A DNA stretch of 64,000 nt, taken from the NCBI GenBank assembly GCA_025655555.1, contig JAHXIQ010000006.1, forward strand, positions 124,001-188,000. The letters are read 5' to 3'. This document shows positions 7,625 to 16,213 of the stretch, piece after piece (the stretch's first letter is position 1; each line of letters starts with the position of its first letter). The notes under the pieces were generated by a model that did not search any database, was not told where the DNA came from, and worked only from the letters and a program-made list of their open reading frames with translations. Source of the stretch: Candidatus Thiodiazotropha sp. (ex Myrtea sp. 'scaly one' KF741663) (lineage in GTDB: Bacteria > Pseudomonadota > Gammaproteobacteria > Chromatiales > Chromatiaceae). Made by a program: the position numbers and the translations under genes.

Positions 7625-8950
7625 TTATCGAATGGCGGGCCTGCCATTGACATATCGCTCATCAGGCAGCTCCATGCTTTCTCCAAAGCGGGCATAAAAC
7701 CACTTGAGCGCAAAAGGCGAGAGAAGCGTAGTCAAGGCGATCACAATAACCATGCCTGCGTAAACTTCCATATTGAAAATACCGGTAGAGCGTCCCAGCT
7801 CCGCAAAAATCAGACCGACCTCACCTCTTGGAACCATAGCCAGCCCGATGGCGATACGCTGTTGGATACTGGCCTTGATCAGCATTGCACCGGCAAACTT
7901 GGCCAACACAGCGATAATGAAGAAGCTCACGGCGAATGCCCAGATAAAGGGTGAAGACCAATCTATTTCCCTTAAACTGAGCGAGAGTCCCACCGTGACA
8001 AAAAAGATTGGGCTGAAGATATAGACGATCGGGTTCATCTGAACTTCGATACGGCCGGCAAACTTTCGATCTGTATGTAATGCCACACCAAACGGTAGGA
8101 AAAAGCGCCGTGACAGTGCCAGTCCAGCAGCAAAGCCTCCCAACAGTTCAGGCGCACCCACCACGTGAGCCAACCAGGCGAAGAAGAGCACAAGGGAGAT
8201 GATAGTCGTGGGAATGAGTCCAGGGATATCCGAGTAGTTATCAATCCGGCGGATCAACAGCGAGATCATATTGGCGGCAATAGGCGCCAGCAGAAAAAAA
8301 AGTAAGATAAAGGTCAGTACCTTACTCACATTGACGACACTCACCCCTCCACTCACGGAGAACTCATAGAGTATCGCAAGCAGTATCACGCCCATCACAT
8401 CGTCAATCACAGCAGCACCCAGGACGACTTCACCCTCCCTTTCGTGTTGACGGTTCAGGTCACTGAGCACCCTGATGGTAATACCGATACTGGTGGCTGT
8501 GAGTGTGCCGCCGATGAAAAGGGAGACCAGACCGGAAAGACCGAATACCCAATAACCCAGCGCGAATCCACTGATCAGAGGCATCACAAACCCGCCCAAT
8601 GCAACGATCAGGGACTGTCTGCCAGCATAGATAAGACGGCGGATATCGGTCTCGATACCCACCTTAAAAAGTAACAGAATGATGCCTATCTCAGCGAGAA
8701 GCTGAATTGTGGTGGTGGGTTCTATCCACCCCAGCAGACTGGGTCCCAACAACACACCGGCCATCAGTTCGCCGATTACTGCCGGCACCTGAAAGCGCAC
8801 TGCAACTTCTGCCATCATCCGCGAGGCTATCAAAATAAGCAGAAGATGGAGCAAAAAGGTATGAGTATCCACAGCAGCCCGATTCCTCTTTGCTAGGGAA
8901 ATCAGACCCTTGCCGTAGTAGACATGAGGATCGTCATGCCCTAAAAACAC
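7625..8950 (-). CDS. CPA2-type cation:proton antiporter
   Basis: About 400 residues form roughly a dozen membrane helices with the Na+/H+ exchanger fold. The inverted-repeat signatures are VPAVIGELMAGVLLGPSLLGW in the first half, LGAAVIDDVMGVILLAI with the Asp pair of the ion site near the middle, and PRGEVGLIFAELG in the last helices. It is a KefB/NapA-like exchanger that moves K+ or Na+ against protons. There is no cytoplasmic TrkA-N domain, unlike KefB/KefC. The start is unclear: the ATG at 8950 gives a 26-residue polar leader, and a GTG at 8872 would begin just ahead of the first hydrophobic helix. It lies downstream of the tRNA cluster. Confidence 0.88.
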   Translation of the reverse strand: MFLGHDDPHVYYGKGLISLAKRNRAAVDTHTFLLHLLLILIASRMMAEVAVRFQVPAVIGELMAGVLLGPSLLGWIEPTTTIQLLAEIGIILLLFKVGIETDIRRLIYAGRQSLIVALGGFVMPLISGFALGYWVFGLSGLVSLFIGGTLTATSIGITIRVLSDLNRQHEREGEVVLGAAVIDDVMGVILLAILYEFSVSGGVSVVNVSKVLTFILLFFLLAPIAANMISLLIRRIDNYSDIPGLIPTTIISLVLFFAWLAHVVGAPELLGGFAAGLALSRRFFLPFGVALHTDRKFAGRIEVQMNPIVYIFSPIFFVTVGLSLSLREIDWSSPFIWAFAVSFFIIAVLAKFAGAMLIKASIQQRIAIGLAMVPRGEVGLIFAELGRSTGIFNMEVYAGMVIVIALTTLLSPFALKWFYARFGESMELPDERYVNGRPAIR

Positions 8951-9070
8951 TACTTAGCTAGGAGTTTACGTTAAAGCGTGAAGAAAAGATTTGATCCCAG
9001 ACAGTCTCTGTTTCGATTTTCAGCAACTGGGTCAAATCGCAGCAAGCGCGCTGAAAAGGCATCTCAAGAC

Positions 9071-9157
9071 TGGTGCCCGGGGCCGGAATCGAACCGGCAC
9101 GACCCAAAGGTCGAGAGATTTTAAGTCTCTTGCGTCTACCAATTTCGCCACCCGGGC
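9071..9157 (-). tRNA. tRNA-Leu (anticodon UAA)
   Basis: The reverse complement folds as an 87-nt class II tRNA with acceptor stem GCCCGGG/CCCGGGC, anticodon loop CTTAAAA with TAA, a long variable arm (CGACCTTTGGGTCG), the GGTTCGATTCC T-arm and an encoded 3' CCA. It is the last of three tRNA genes downstream of pgsA, the conserved gammaproteobacterial order Gly-Cys-Leu. Confidence 0.97.
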
Positions 9158-9192
9158 AGGGATCGGCTAGCAATAGATTGTTGCAAGGGGAA

Positions 9193-9266
9193 TGGAGGCT
9201 GAGCCCGGAATCGAACCGAGGTCCACGGCTTTGCAGGCCGCTGCATAACCACTCTGCCACTCAGCC
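9193..9266 (-). tRNA. tRNA-Cys (anticodon GCA)
   Basis: The reverse complement is a 74-nt tRNA with acceptor stem GGCTGAG/CTCAGCC, discriminator T, encoded CCA, anticodon loop CTGCAAA and T-arm GGTTCGATTCC. It lies 35 nt upstream of tRNA-Leu, so the two are likely one transcript. Confidence 0.97.
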
Positions 9267-9314
9267 AATGGTTGTGAATTCTATCACCTAATGGTGAATA
9301 ATCGAATGACATAT

Positions 9315-9340
9315 AAAAAAGCCTCGGCGCCACCCGAGGC
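9315..9340 (-). terminator. Intrinsic terminator between tRNA-Gly and tRNA-Cys
   Basis: A 7-bp GC-rich stem (GCCTCGG 9321-9327 with CCGAGGC 9334-9340) is followed on the minus strand by six T residues. It sits about 80 nt after tRNA-Gly and 49 nt before tRNA-Cys, so it splits the tRNA cluster into two transcription units or attenuates it. Confidence 0.85.
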
Positions 9341-9418
9341 ATGCACTATTCCTTCTCATGTCAGAACCGGCTGCGATGGCCTATGATCTGCTTGGTCATG
9401 GATGGTCTAGTTATAATT

Positions 9419-9494
<76 letters not shown>

Positions 9495-9564
9495 ACGACT
9501 TAGGAAGGGCGTATTTTAGCGGCACATCGTCTGCTGTCAACTACAAATCTGAACGGTAAAGCCT

Positions 9565-10008
9565 TCAATAACGACGTTCTTTAGTGTATGGCAAGGTAAT
9601 CACAATCACCCCGTCTTCCACCGTCCGCTGCATTGCTTTCGCATCCGCATCAGGCGGGATAGGGAAACGCCGGCGCATACTGGATGACGCAGAAGAAAAC
9701 TGATAACTGCCCCGGTCGCTCCGCTGTTCCACTTGACGGGACTCTTGATTTTGAACCATCAACGTATGACCCCGCACACTCACTTGAACGGCATCCGGCG
9801 TGAGGCCTCGTGTATGTATTCTGAGGACATAGCCATTTTCGTCGCGCGTCCTCTCGAACCGCATGCCTCTCTGCACACTAAATGAGTTTGAAGTCGATGC
9901 AGGCCCGTAAGACCTGTGCGGACTGTAGCCCCCAGGTGGTTGCGCCTGGAGTACCGCACTGAGCGACAATAGCATCACTGCACTACTAACGATGGCCGTG
10001 ACTTTCAT
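9565..10008 (-). CDS. Exported small-heat-shock-like (alpha-crystallin domain) protein
   Basis: The 147-residue product starts with a clear Sec signal peptide (MKVTAIVSSAVMLLSLSAVLQAQ, cleavage near residue 23), followed by a Gly/Ser/Tyr-rich linker. An alpha-crystallin-like beta-sandwich then runs from about residue 52 to 143, with segments YVLRIHTRGLTPDAVQVSVRG, LMVQNQE, RRRFPIPPDADAKAMQRTVEDG and VIVITLPY. Hsp20 chaperones are normally cytoplasmic, so export to the periplasm is unusual. A strong GAGGAGG ribosome-binding site precedes the ATG. It sits between pgsA and tRNA-Gly, interrupting a conserved arrangement. I see no heat-shock promoter in the short gap to pgsA, so it may be read through from uvrC-pgsA. 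Confidence 0.82.
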   Translation of the reverse strand: MKVTAIVSSAVMLLSLSAVLQAQPPGGYSPHRSYGPASTSNSFSVQRGMRFERTRDENGYVLRIHTRGLTPDAVQVSVRGHTLMVQNQESRQVEQRSDRGSYQFSSASSSMRRRFPIPPDADAKAMQRTVEDGVIVITLPYTKERRY

Positions 10009-10089
10009 CGTGAACCTCCTCTATTCGTTTTTACTCGCTTTCTAGTTTAGCTCAGTCAGGACGGGGAATGATGTCTGATAATCCTGCCG

Positions 10090-10677
10090 TTATTCGTCAT
10101 GCTCTAGCTGTGTGTTGAGACTCCGCTCACCCAGCAAACTGGGCCAAGCGGCTTTCAGATAGAGAATCATCGACCAGAGCGTCAAAATGGCGGCCACATA
10201 GAGCAGGACAAAACCCACTGTAAAAATTGGTATCCCGGCAATGGGTTCATCGTAGATCAGCAGCAGAATGGCGACCATCTGTACTGCGGTCTTGAACTTA
10301 CCGATGATGGAAACCGCCACTTCAGCCCGAGCGCCCAACTCAGCCATCCACTCCCGCAAGGCTGATATAGTGATCTCCCGACCGATAATCACGGCCGCAG
10401 GAATGGCCAGTGCCGGTGTTGGGTCTGACTGCACCAGCAATAACAATGCAACTGCCACCATTAACTTGTCAGCCACAGGATCCAGAAAAGCGCCGAAAGG
10501 TGAGACCTGCCCCCAACGACGTGCCAGATAGCCATCGAACCAATCGGTGACAGCGGCAATGGAGAAGACCAGGGCACAACTGAAACGGGCCCACTCCACC
10601 GGCAGGTAGAACAGGAGGACGAATACGGGAATCAAAACAATCCTGAGCAGCGTCAATATGTTGGGAATATTCCACAT
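10090..10677 (-). CDS. pgsA: CDP-diacylglycerol--glycerol-3-phosphate 3-phosphatidyltransferase
   Basis: PgsA makes phosphatidylglycerol phosphate, the precursor of phosphatidylglycerol and cardiolipin, in the inner membrane. The CDP-alcohol phosphatidyltransferase motif DGx2ARx8Gx3Dx3D is complete (DGYLARRWGQVSPFGAFLDP, then VADK). Five or six hydrophobic segments are visible. I chose the ATG at 10677, which gives MWNIPNILTLLRIVLIPVF and aligns with the family start; the longer frame begins with a TTG at 10692. It follows uvrC by about a dozen nucleotides and the two are surely co-transcribed. The length of 195 residues is normal. Confidence 0.95.
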   Translation of the reverse strand: MWNIPNILTLLRIVLIPVFVLLFYLPVEWARFSCALVFSIAAVTDWFDGYLARRWGQVSPFGAFLDPVADKLMVAVALLLLVQSDPTPALAIPAAVIIGREITISALREWMAELGARAEVAVSIIGKFKTAVQMVAILLLIYDEPIAGIPIFTVGFVLLYVAAILTLWSMILYLKAAWPSLLGERSLNTQLEHDE

Positions 10678-10688
10678 AATCGTGTCAT

Positions 10689-12509
10689 TCAATCCTTATC
10701 GTGAAAGGCGTGATAGATCTGCTCTGCCAGCACATGGTTGATCCCTTCAACACTGGCAAGATCCTCAACGCCGGCTCGGGTCAACTCCTGCAAACCGCCA
10801 AACTGCTTCAACAACCGCTGTCGACGCTTGGGGCCAATACCAGGGATCTCTTCCAGAACAGACCGTTTGCGACTTTTTGAGCGCCGCTGCCGATGGGCAG
10901 TGATGGCGAACCGGTGGGCCTCGTCTCGAATCTGCTGTATCAGGTGCAAAGCAGGTGAATCAGGTGGGAGTATAATCGGTGACTTTGCCCCCAACAAGAA
11001 GAGCTGTTCCATACCAGCCTTACGATCGGCACCTTTGGCTACCCCGACCAGGGTGAGACCGGAGATACCCAGCTCTTGAAGGATGCCATCCACTGCCGAC
11101 AGCTGCCCCTTGCCACCATCGATCAGCAACAGATCAGGTAGCGCCACCTCTCCTCGCTTGATACGGCGGTAACGGCGCTCCAAAGCCTGGCGCATGGCGG
11201 CATAATCGTCACCTGCGGTAATCCCTTCGATATTGAAACGCCGATAATCGGATTTCAACGGCCCCTGCTCGTTGAAAACGACACATGACGCCACCGTCGA
11301 TTCGCCCCGTGTGTGGCTGATATCGAAGCATTCCATCCGCTCAGGCAGCGCTTGCAGGTCAAGGGCCTGCTGGAGCGCCTGTACCCTGCCCTCCATGTCC
11401 ATGCGTGCATTGAGCCTCGCCTGAAGCGCAATATCTGCATTGCCCTTGGCCATTTTCAACCATCTCGCCCGCTCCCCCCTTACCCGGCAACTGACACGCA
11501 CCCGGCGTTCGGTTTGCCGACTCAGGACCTCCTCTATCAACCCTACGTCTTCGAGGCTTCTGCTGAGAATAATCTCTGTGGGCACCGGCTTTTCCAAATA
11601 GTATTGTGAGACAAAAGCTGATAGCACGGCCTCATCCGAGGCATTGGGTGGAACCAATGGGTAAAAAGCCTTGTTACCAAGATTGCGTCCTGAACGGATA
11701 AAGAAAACCTGCAGACAGGCGCTTCCACCCTTCTTGGCCAGTGCGACGATATCCAGATCTCCGCGTTCACCGCTCACATACTGTCGCTCTTGAATACGTC
11801 TGAGAGTCTGTATCTGATCCCGGTAGATTGCCGCCTGTTCAAATGCCTGCGCTTCTGAGGCCCTCTCCATACACTTGACCAGATCATCCACTACCGCGCT
11901 GGTCCTGCCCTCAAGAAACATTACTGCATGGCGTACATCTGCGGCATAGTCTGACGGCTCGACCAGCCCCACGCAGGGACCTGTACATCGCTTAATCTGA
12001 TACTGCAGGCAGGCACGTGAACGATTGCGATAAAAACCTTCCTCGCACTGACGCACTGGAAAGAGTTTTTGTAATAACTGCAAGGTATCGCGGGTCGATC
12101 CGGCACTGGGATAGGGTCCAAAATAGCGTCCTTTACCATGTCGGCTGCCACGTCGGAATGAGAGCGCTGGATAATCGAGGTCAGAGGAGAGATAGATATA
12201 GGGATAGCTTTTATCGTCTCTCAGCAGCACATTGTATTTCGGCTTGAGGGACTTTATCAGGTGGTTTTCCAGAATCAGGGCTTCTGCTTCTGTGTGAGTG
12301 ACGGCAATCTCGATCCGCTGAATCTGAGACACCATCAACTGTATCCGCCGGTTTAGGCTCCGGGTAAAATAGCTGCTGACCCGCTTTTTGAGGTTTTTTG
12401 CCTTACCCACATAGAGCACCTGCTCCTCCGCATCGATCATGCGGTAGACACCGGGTCGTGTAGTCAGTGATTCAATAAAAGACTTGTGATCAAAACCAGA
12501 TAGAGGCAT
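10689..12509 (-). CDS. uvrC: Excinuclease ABC subunit C
   Basis: UvrC makes both incisions around a DNA lesion in nucleotide excision repair. The domains appear in order: GIY-YIG nuclease at the N-terminus (RPGVYRMIDAEEQVLYVGKA), the cysteine cluster region (CLQYQIKRCTGPCVG), the UVR domain (about 205-240) that binds UvrB, the RNase H-like endonuclease domain (ECFDISHTRGE and LLIDGGKGQL), and two helix-hairpin-helix motifs at the C-terminus (IPGIGPKRRQRLLKQFGG). The length of 606 residues is typical. It is followed closely by pgsA. In many gammaproteobacteria uvrC directly follows uvrY; here a uracil-DNA glycosylase gene lies between them. Confidence 0.97.
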   Translation of the reverse strand: MPLSGFDHKSFIESLTTRPGVYRMIDAEEQVLYVGKAKNLKKRVSSYFTRSLNRRIQLMVSQIQRIEIAVTHTEAEALILENHLIKSLKPKYNVLLRDDKSYPYIYLSSDLDYPALSFRRGSRHGKGRYFGPYPSAGSTRDTLQLLQKLFPVRQCEEGFYRNRSRACLQYQIKRCTGPCVGLVEPSDYAADVRHAVMFLEGRTSAVVDDLVKCMERASEAQAFEQAAIYRDQIQTLRRIQERQYVSGERGDLDIVALAKKGGSACLQVFFIRSGRNLGNKAFYPLVPPNASDEAVLSAFVSQYYLEKPVPTEIILSRSLEDVGLIEEVLSRQTERRVRVSCRVRGERARWLKMAKGNADIALQARLNARMDMEGRVQALQQALDLQALPERMECFDISHTRGESTVASCVVFNEQGPLKSDYRRFNIEGITAGDDYAAMRQALERRYRRIKRGEVALPDLLLIDGGKGQLSAVDGILQELGISGLTLVGVAKGADRKAGMEQLFLLGAKSPIILPPDSPALHLIQQIRDEAHRFAITAHRQRRSKSRKRSVLEEIPGIGPKRRQRLLKQFGGLQELTRAGVEDLASVEGINHVLAEQIYHAFHDKD

Positions 12510-12585
12510 GCGCCAATTATACGATATCTGCGCGGACTACATCTCTCGAAATCTTGTGATATCAGTCATGCACTGCATGTAGATC

Positions 12586-13227
12586 TCAGCGGCTGGCTTT
12601 CTCATCAAGCAAGGCATTGACTCGCAGGAAGATGGCATCAAACATCTCAGCAGTCAGGCGACGTGTCTGTGTGTTGTAACGACTGCAGTGATAAGAGTCG
12701 ATCAGACGTAACTTTTCATTGATTTCATGTTCTCCCCCATGGGAAAACGGAAAGGCTTTCTGCCTCAGCTCCAGGGCCTTGATCACCGCATTATGCGCAA
12801 TTGAACCCAATGCCACCACGATACCGTCGGTAGGCATGCCTGCAAGCTCCTGCGCCAGAAAATCATTACAGGTATTGATCTCTGCACCTACGGGTTTGTT
12901 TTGTGGCGGCAGGCACTTGACGGCATTGGTAATGCGACAGTTCTTGAGTATCAGTCCATCATCTGCAGCCCGGGCCTCCGGTTGGTTGGAAAAACCCCTG
13001 TCATAGAGTGTCTGATAAAGCAAAATCCCGGCATGGTCGCCTGTGAATGGTCGCCCTGTGGCATTGGCCCCATGCATACCGGGTGCGAGACCAACGACCA
13101 AAAGACGGGCGTCAGGATCACCAAAGGGTGCGACAGGCGCCGCATGATAGTCAGGATGGTCTATTTTGACCTGGCAGAGAAAGTCCACCAGCCGCTGACA
13201 ACGACGGCAGTTCGGATCGAATGTCAT
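12586..13227 (-). CDS. Family-5 (UDGb-type) uracil-DNA glycosylase
   Basis: The 213-residue enzyme removes uracil and other deaminated bases from DNA. Family assignment rests on the active-site segment GLAPGMHGANATGRPFTGD, in which an Asn or Asp water-activating residue is replaced as in UDGb, and on cysteines likely to hold a [4Fe-4S] cluster: C7 and C10 near the N-terminus and the pair in LKNCRITNAVKCLPP. The C-terminal motif DSYHCSRYNTQTRR corresponds to the HPSPLN-like loop with the catalytic histidine. Its place between uvrY and uvrC on the same strand suggests a DNA-repair gene group, although the gap to uvrC is about 76 nt. Confidence 0.87.
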   Translation of the reverse strand: MTFDPNCRRCQRLVDFLCQVKIDHPDYHAAPVAPFGDPDARLLVVGLAPGMHGANATGRPFTGDHAGILLYQTLYDRGFSNQPEARAADDGLILKNCRITNAVKCLPPQNKPVGAEINTCNDFLAQELAGMPTDGIVVALGSIAHNAVIKALELRQKAFPFSHGGEHEINEKLRLIDSYHCSRYNTQTRRLTAEMFDAIFLRVNALLDEKASR

Positions 13228-13304
13228 CTGTTTATTGGGTCTTTTGTTGTGAACTGGATAAAGGGAATTATCTTAGAGGTTTCTTAGCGAAACTGCATGC
13301 TGTC

Positions 13305-13952
13305 TTAGTTTGAGGGATTGTCTTTGAGGATACTGTGGCGGTAGGCAAGCCGGGTCAACTCCACGTCATTCTTGATACTCAATTTATCGTAGATGCGCTG
13401 ACGATAAGTACTCACTGTTTTTGGGCTGAGCGAGAGAATATCGGAGATCTCCTGGTTCTTATGCCCTTCAAGAATCTGTAACAATACCTGCGTCTCTCGG
13501 GATGAGAGCTGTTTAAAGGGGTTATCCACATACCCTTGCCACTCCAACAGCGTATGCTTTCTCGCAACCTCAGAGGCGATGTAGTGGTGTCCATCATAGA
13601 CCGCATGAATGGCTCGAAGCATCTCGTCAGCAGGACATCCCTTGGTGAGAAATCCCACAGCGCCAACTTCGTGGAGCCGGCTGGGAAACGGATCGTCATC
13701 AAGCACTGTCAGTGCAATAACTTTGAGTTTTGGATCCATGCGTAGCACACGACGTGTGGCTTCAATGCCCCCCATCCCTGGCATGTTGACATCCATCAAT
13801 ATGACATCGACCGAGATCGCTTTAATCAGATCAAGCGCCTCCTCGCCTGTTGACGCCTCCGCAGCAACCTCAATATCAGGTGCATTATCCAAAATTCCTT
13901 TAACTCCGGTCCTGATCAATTCGTGATCATCAACCAGCAGAACACTTATCAT
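13305..13952 (-). CDS. uvrY: UvrY/GacA-type response regulator
   Basis: The 215-residue protein has a receiver domain (phospho-acceptor D54 in VILMDVNMPGM, acidic pair DD at residues 8-9, Lys in LTKGCP) and a C-terminal LuxR-type helix-turn-helix (SSRETQVLLQILEGHKNQEI and LSPKTVSTYRQRIYDKL). Sequence and position upstream of uvrC identify it as UvrY/GacA, the partner of BarA/GacS that activates CsrB/RsmZ-type small RNAs and so relieves CsrA repression. The cognate kinase is not in the window. No GGA-rich small RNA is visible nearby. Confidence 0.93.
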   Translation of the reverse strand: MISVLLVDDHELIRTGVKGILDNAPDIEVAAEASTGEEALDLIKAISVDVILMDVNMPGMGGIEATRRVLRMDPKLKVIALTVLDDDPFPSRLHEVGAVGFLTKGCPADEMLRAIHAVYDGHHYIASEVARKHTLLEWQGYVDNPFKQLSSRETQVLLQILEGHKNQEISDILSLSPKTVSTYRQRIYDKLSIKNDVELTRLAYRHSILKDNPSN

Positions 13953-14115
13953 TGACTATTTCTCATCAGGTTCCATTCCTTCACCTGACGCCGGCAGGAA
14001 CTTCCATACAGCGTGCTGTCGACGGCACTCAAATCTCAGAGTGGTAATTTACCTGAACTAGCCAGCCACCGCGAGGAACTTTCGCTGGATGTTCACACAT
14101 TTCTCGAACATCTGA

Positions 14116-14616
14116 TTAAATTACTTCCTGAATATCGAAAGTACCCTTAACTACTTGAGCCGATAGTGAAAATCTATGTCCCTGAGTATTACAGTAGTTC
14201 AGCCATTTAGATAAGAAGAGGTTAATTTTCCAACGCTGCTCCAGGGTGGGATGACCGCCCCAACGCTGCAGCGGCAAGGCTGATTGGCGCATATCCATAA
14301 CATCCACTTGCTGAAAGTCATGGTAGACCCTGAGTGAGGCATCGGGATCCGGGTAATGCCCGACCGCATGGGGGAAAAAATAGGTGAGATGAATCAGGCT
14401 GGTGTAAGGCGTCTGCTCGTAAATCTCCAGGTGTAGATCTATACCCCGTCCAAGACTGGAGAGATGTTTACCCTCCATGAGAGACAAGTCTGGCGCCAAG
14501 CGCAAAAGATGCTGATAGTTTTCCTCACTTTGAGCCTGCACCATTCCCATCGTCGGTGGGCTTAAACTGAGATATCGAAGACTCCAGGGATAATAGGTTT
14601 TTTTCATGCGAACCAT
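14116..14616 (-). CDS. DUF1249 (YqiB-like) protein
   Basis: The 166-residue cytoplasmic protein matches the DUF1249 family by ENYQHLLRLAPDL, the strand IDLHLEIYEQTPYTSLIHLTYFF and the motif DASLRVYHDFQQVDVM. The function is not established; in Escherichia the relative yqiB lies between the ADP-ribose pyrophosphatase and cpdA genes, but neither is here. The predicted start has no strong ribosome-binding site, and the ATG nine nt downstream (MKKTYYPW) is an equal choice. A terminator from the thioredoxin gene precedes it, so it has its own promoter. Confidence 0.88.
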   Translation of the reverse strand: MVRMKKTYYPWSLRYLSLSPPTMGMVQAQSEENYQHLLRLAPDLSLMEGKHLSSLGRGIDLHLEIYEQTPYTSLIHLTYFFPHAVGHYPDPDASLRVYHDFQQVDVMDMRQSALPLQRWGGHPTLEQRWKINLFLSKWLNYCNTQGHRFSLSAQVVKGTFDIQEVI

Positions 14617-14684
14617 AAGGGGACTTAGTCATGCTGTAGTCTGCAGGGTACTATCCCCCTATTAACGAAAAAAGCCCTAAATAG

Positions 14685-14717
14685 AAAAACCCTGGATGAT
14701 TAACCAATCATCCCGGG
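14685..14717 (-). terminator. Intrinsic terminator after the thioredoxin gene
   Basis: On the minus strand the hairpin CCCGGGATGATT / AATCATCCAGGG (one mismatched pair) with a short loop is followed by TTTTTC. It starts about 27 nt past the thioredoxin stop codon. Confidence 0.9.
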
Positions 14718-14743
14718 TCTTGGTTTAGGCTAAAAACCGATGC

Positions 14744-15133
14744 TCAGGCGTCTTGTGTGCCCTGCTGCTCCGCCTCGATCTGCGCTCGCACCTCATCCAT
14801 ATCCAGCTCACCGGCCTTACCCAGTAGTTCGCGGAAGGCCGACTCCGGCAAGGCGCCCGGTTGAGAAAAGATGATGATATTGTCTCTAAAGATCATCAAT
14901 GTGGGGATGGAGCGAACCTGGAAATGCATAGCCAACTCCTGCTCATCTTCCGTATTTACCTTGGCGAAAACGATATCCGGAAAATCATCCGAGACACTTT
15001 CGTAGGTCGGTGCGAATGAGCGGCAAGGACCACACCAGGGCGCCCAGAAATCGACGATGACAAAATCACTTTCGGTGATGGTGGATTCAAAATTCTCTTT
15101 GGTCAATTCTACGACAGCCACGTTGAGCCCCAT
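14744..15133 (-). CDS. Thioredoxin
   Basis: A 129-residue thioredoxin-fold protein carries the redox site WCGPC within VDFWAPWCGPCRSFAP and the cis-proline loop SIPTLMIF. After the standard domain of about 105 residues there is an extra acidic, glutamine-rich helix (DMDEVRAQIEAEQQG), so it is a thioredoxin-like paralogue rather than the housekeeping TrxA, which is usually near 108 residues and next to rho. It should act as a cytoplasmic disulfide reductase. It is monocistronic between terminators. Confidence 0.88.
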   Translation of the reverse strand: MGLNVAVVELTKENFESTITESDFVIVDFWAPWCGPCRSFAPTYESVSDDFPDIVFAKVNTEDEQELAMHFQVRSIPTLMIFRDNIIIFSQPGALPESAFRELLGKAGELDMDEVRAQIEAEQQGTQDA

Positions 15134-15238
15134 GCTTAAGTTGTTAAAAATGGTGGAATAATATCAGAATAGGCTAATAAATGCCTGTAGGATACGCATT
15201 CCCTTTTAGCCTAAAAAACACCCTCAATCAAACCCCAT

Positions 15239-15268
15239 GCAAAAAGGCCGCTTTCAGCAGCCTTTTTA
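15239..15268 (-). terminator. Intrinsic terminator after adk
   Basis: On the minus strand AAAAAGGCTGCTGAAAGCGG and the following CCTTTTT form a stem (AAAAAGGC with GCCTTTTT) ending in a T-run, 28 nt past the adk stop. Confidence 0.85.
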
Positions 15269-15295
15269 CGTAAAACTATCAAACAATAATCAGGT

Positions 15296-16012
<717 letters not shown>

Positions 16013-16160
16013 CTATCAATGGGTGGATTCAGGGGCCTTATAAGATAGTCGCTCTAAAATTTTGACTTATATTGAGTGATTGCTCGCTCTACTACACAGT
16101 GAAATAACCTGTAAGCCATTGATTTTCTAATAGCAATGCCTTTATTGCTTTATATGATCC

Positions 16161-16190
16161 AAAAAAAAGAGGGGGCAAAAGCCCCCTCTT
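16161..16190 (-). terminator. Intrinsic terminator after htpG
   Basis: On the minus strand AAGAGGGGGC, loop TTTT, GCCCCCTCTT forms a perfect 10-bp stem followed by a run of at least seven T, starting 24 nt past the htpG stop. Confidence 0.95.
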
Positions 16191-16213
16191 CTAGCTCACC
16201 ACATTCAGTCGAT

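Noticed and set aside
8958-9260. Open frames of 60-100 codons on both strands over the tRNA genes
   Set aside because: They cross tRNA-Leu and tRNA-Cys, which are unambiguous, and translate to low-complexity Arg/Pro/Ser sequence without ribosome-binding sites.
13953-14115. CsrB/RsmZ-like small RNA near uvrY
   Set aside because: The gap lacks the repeated GGA hairpins expected of these RNAs.
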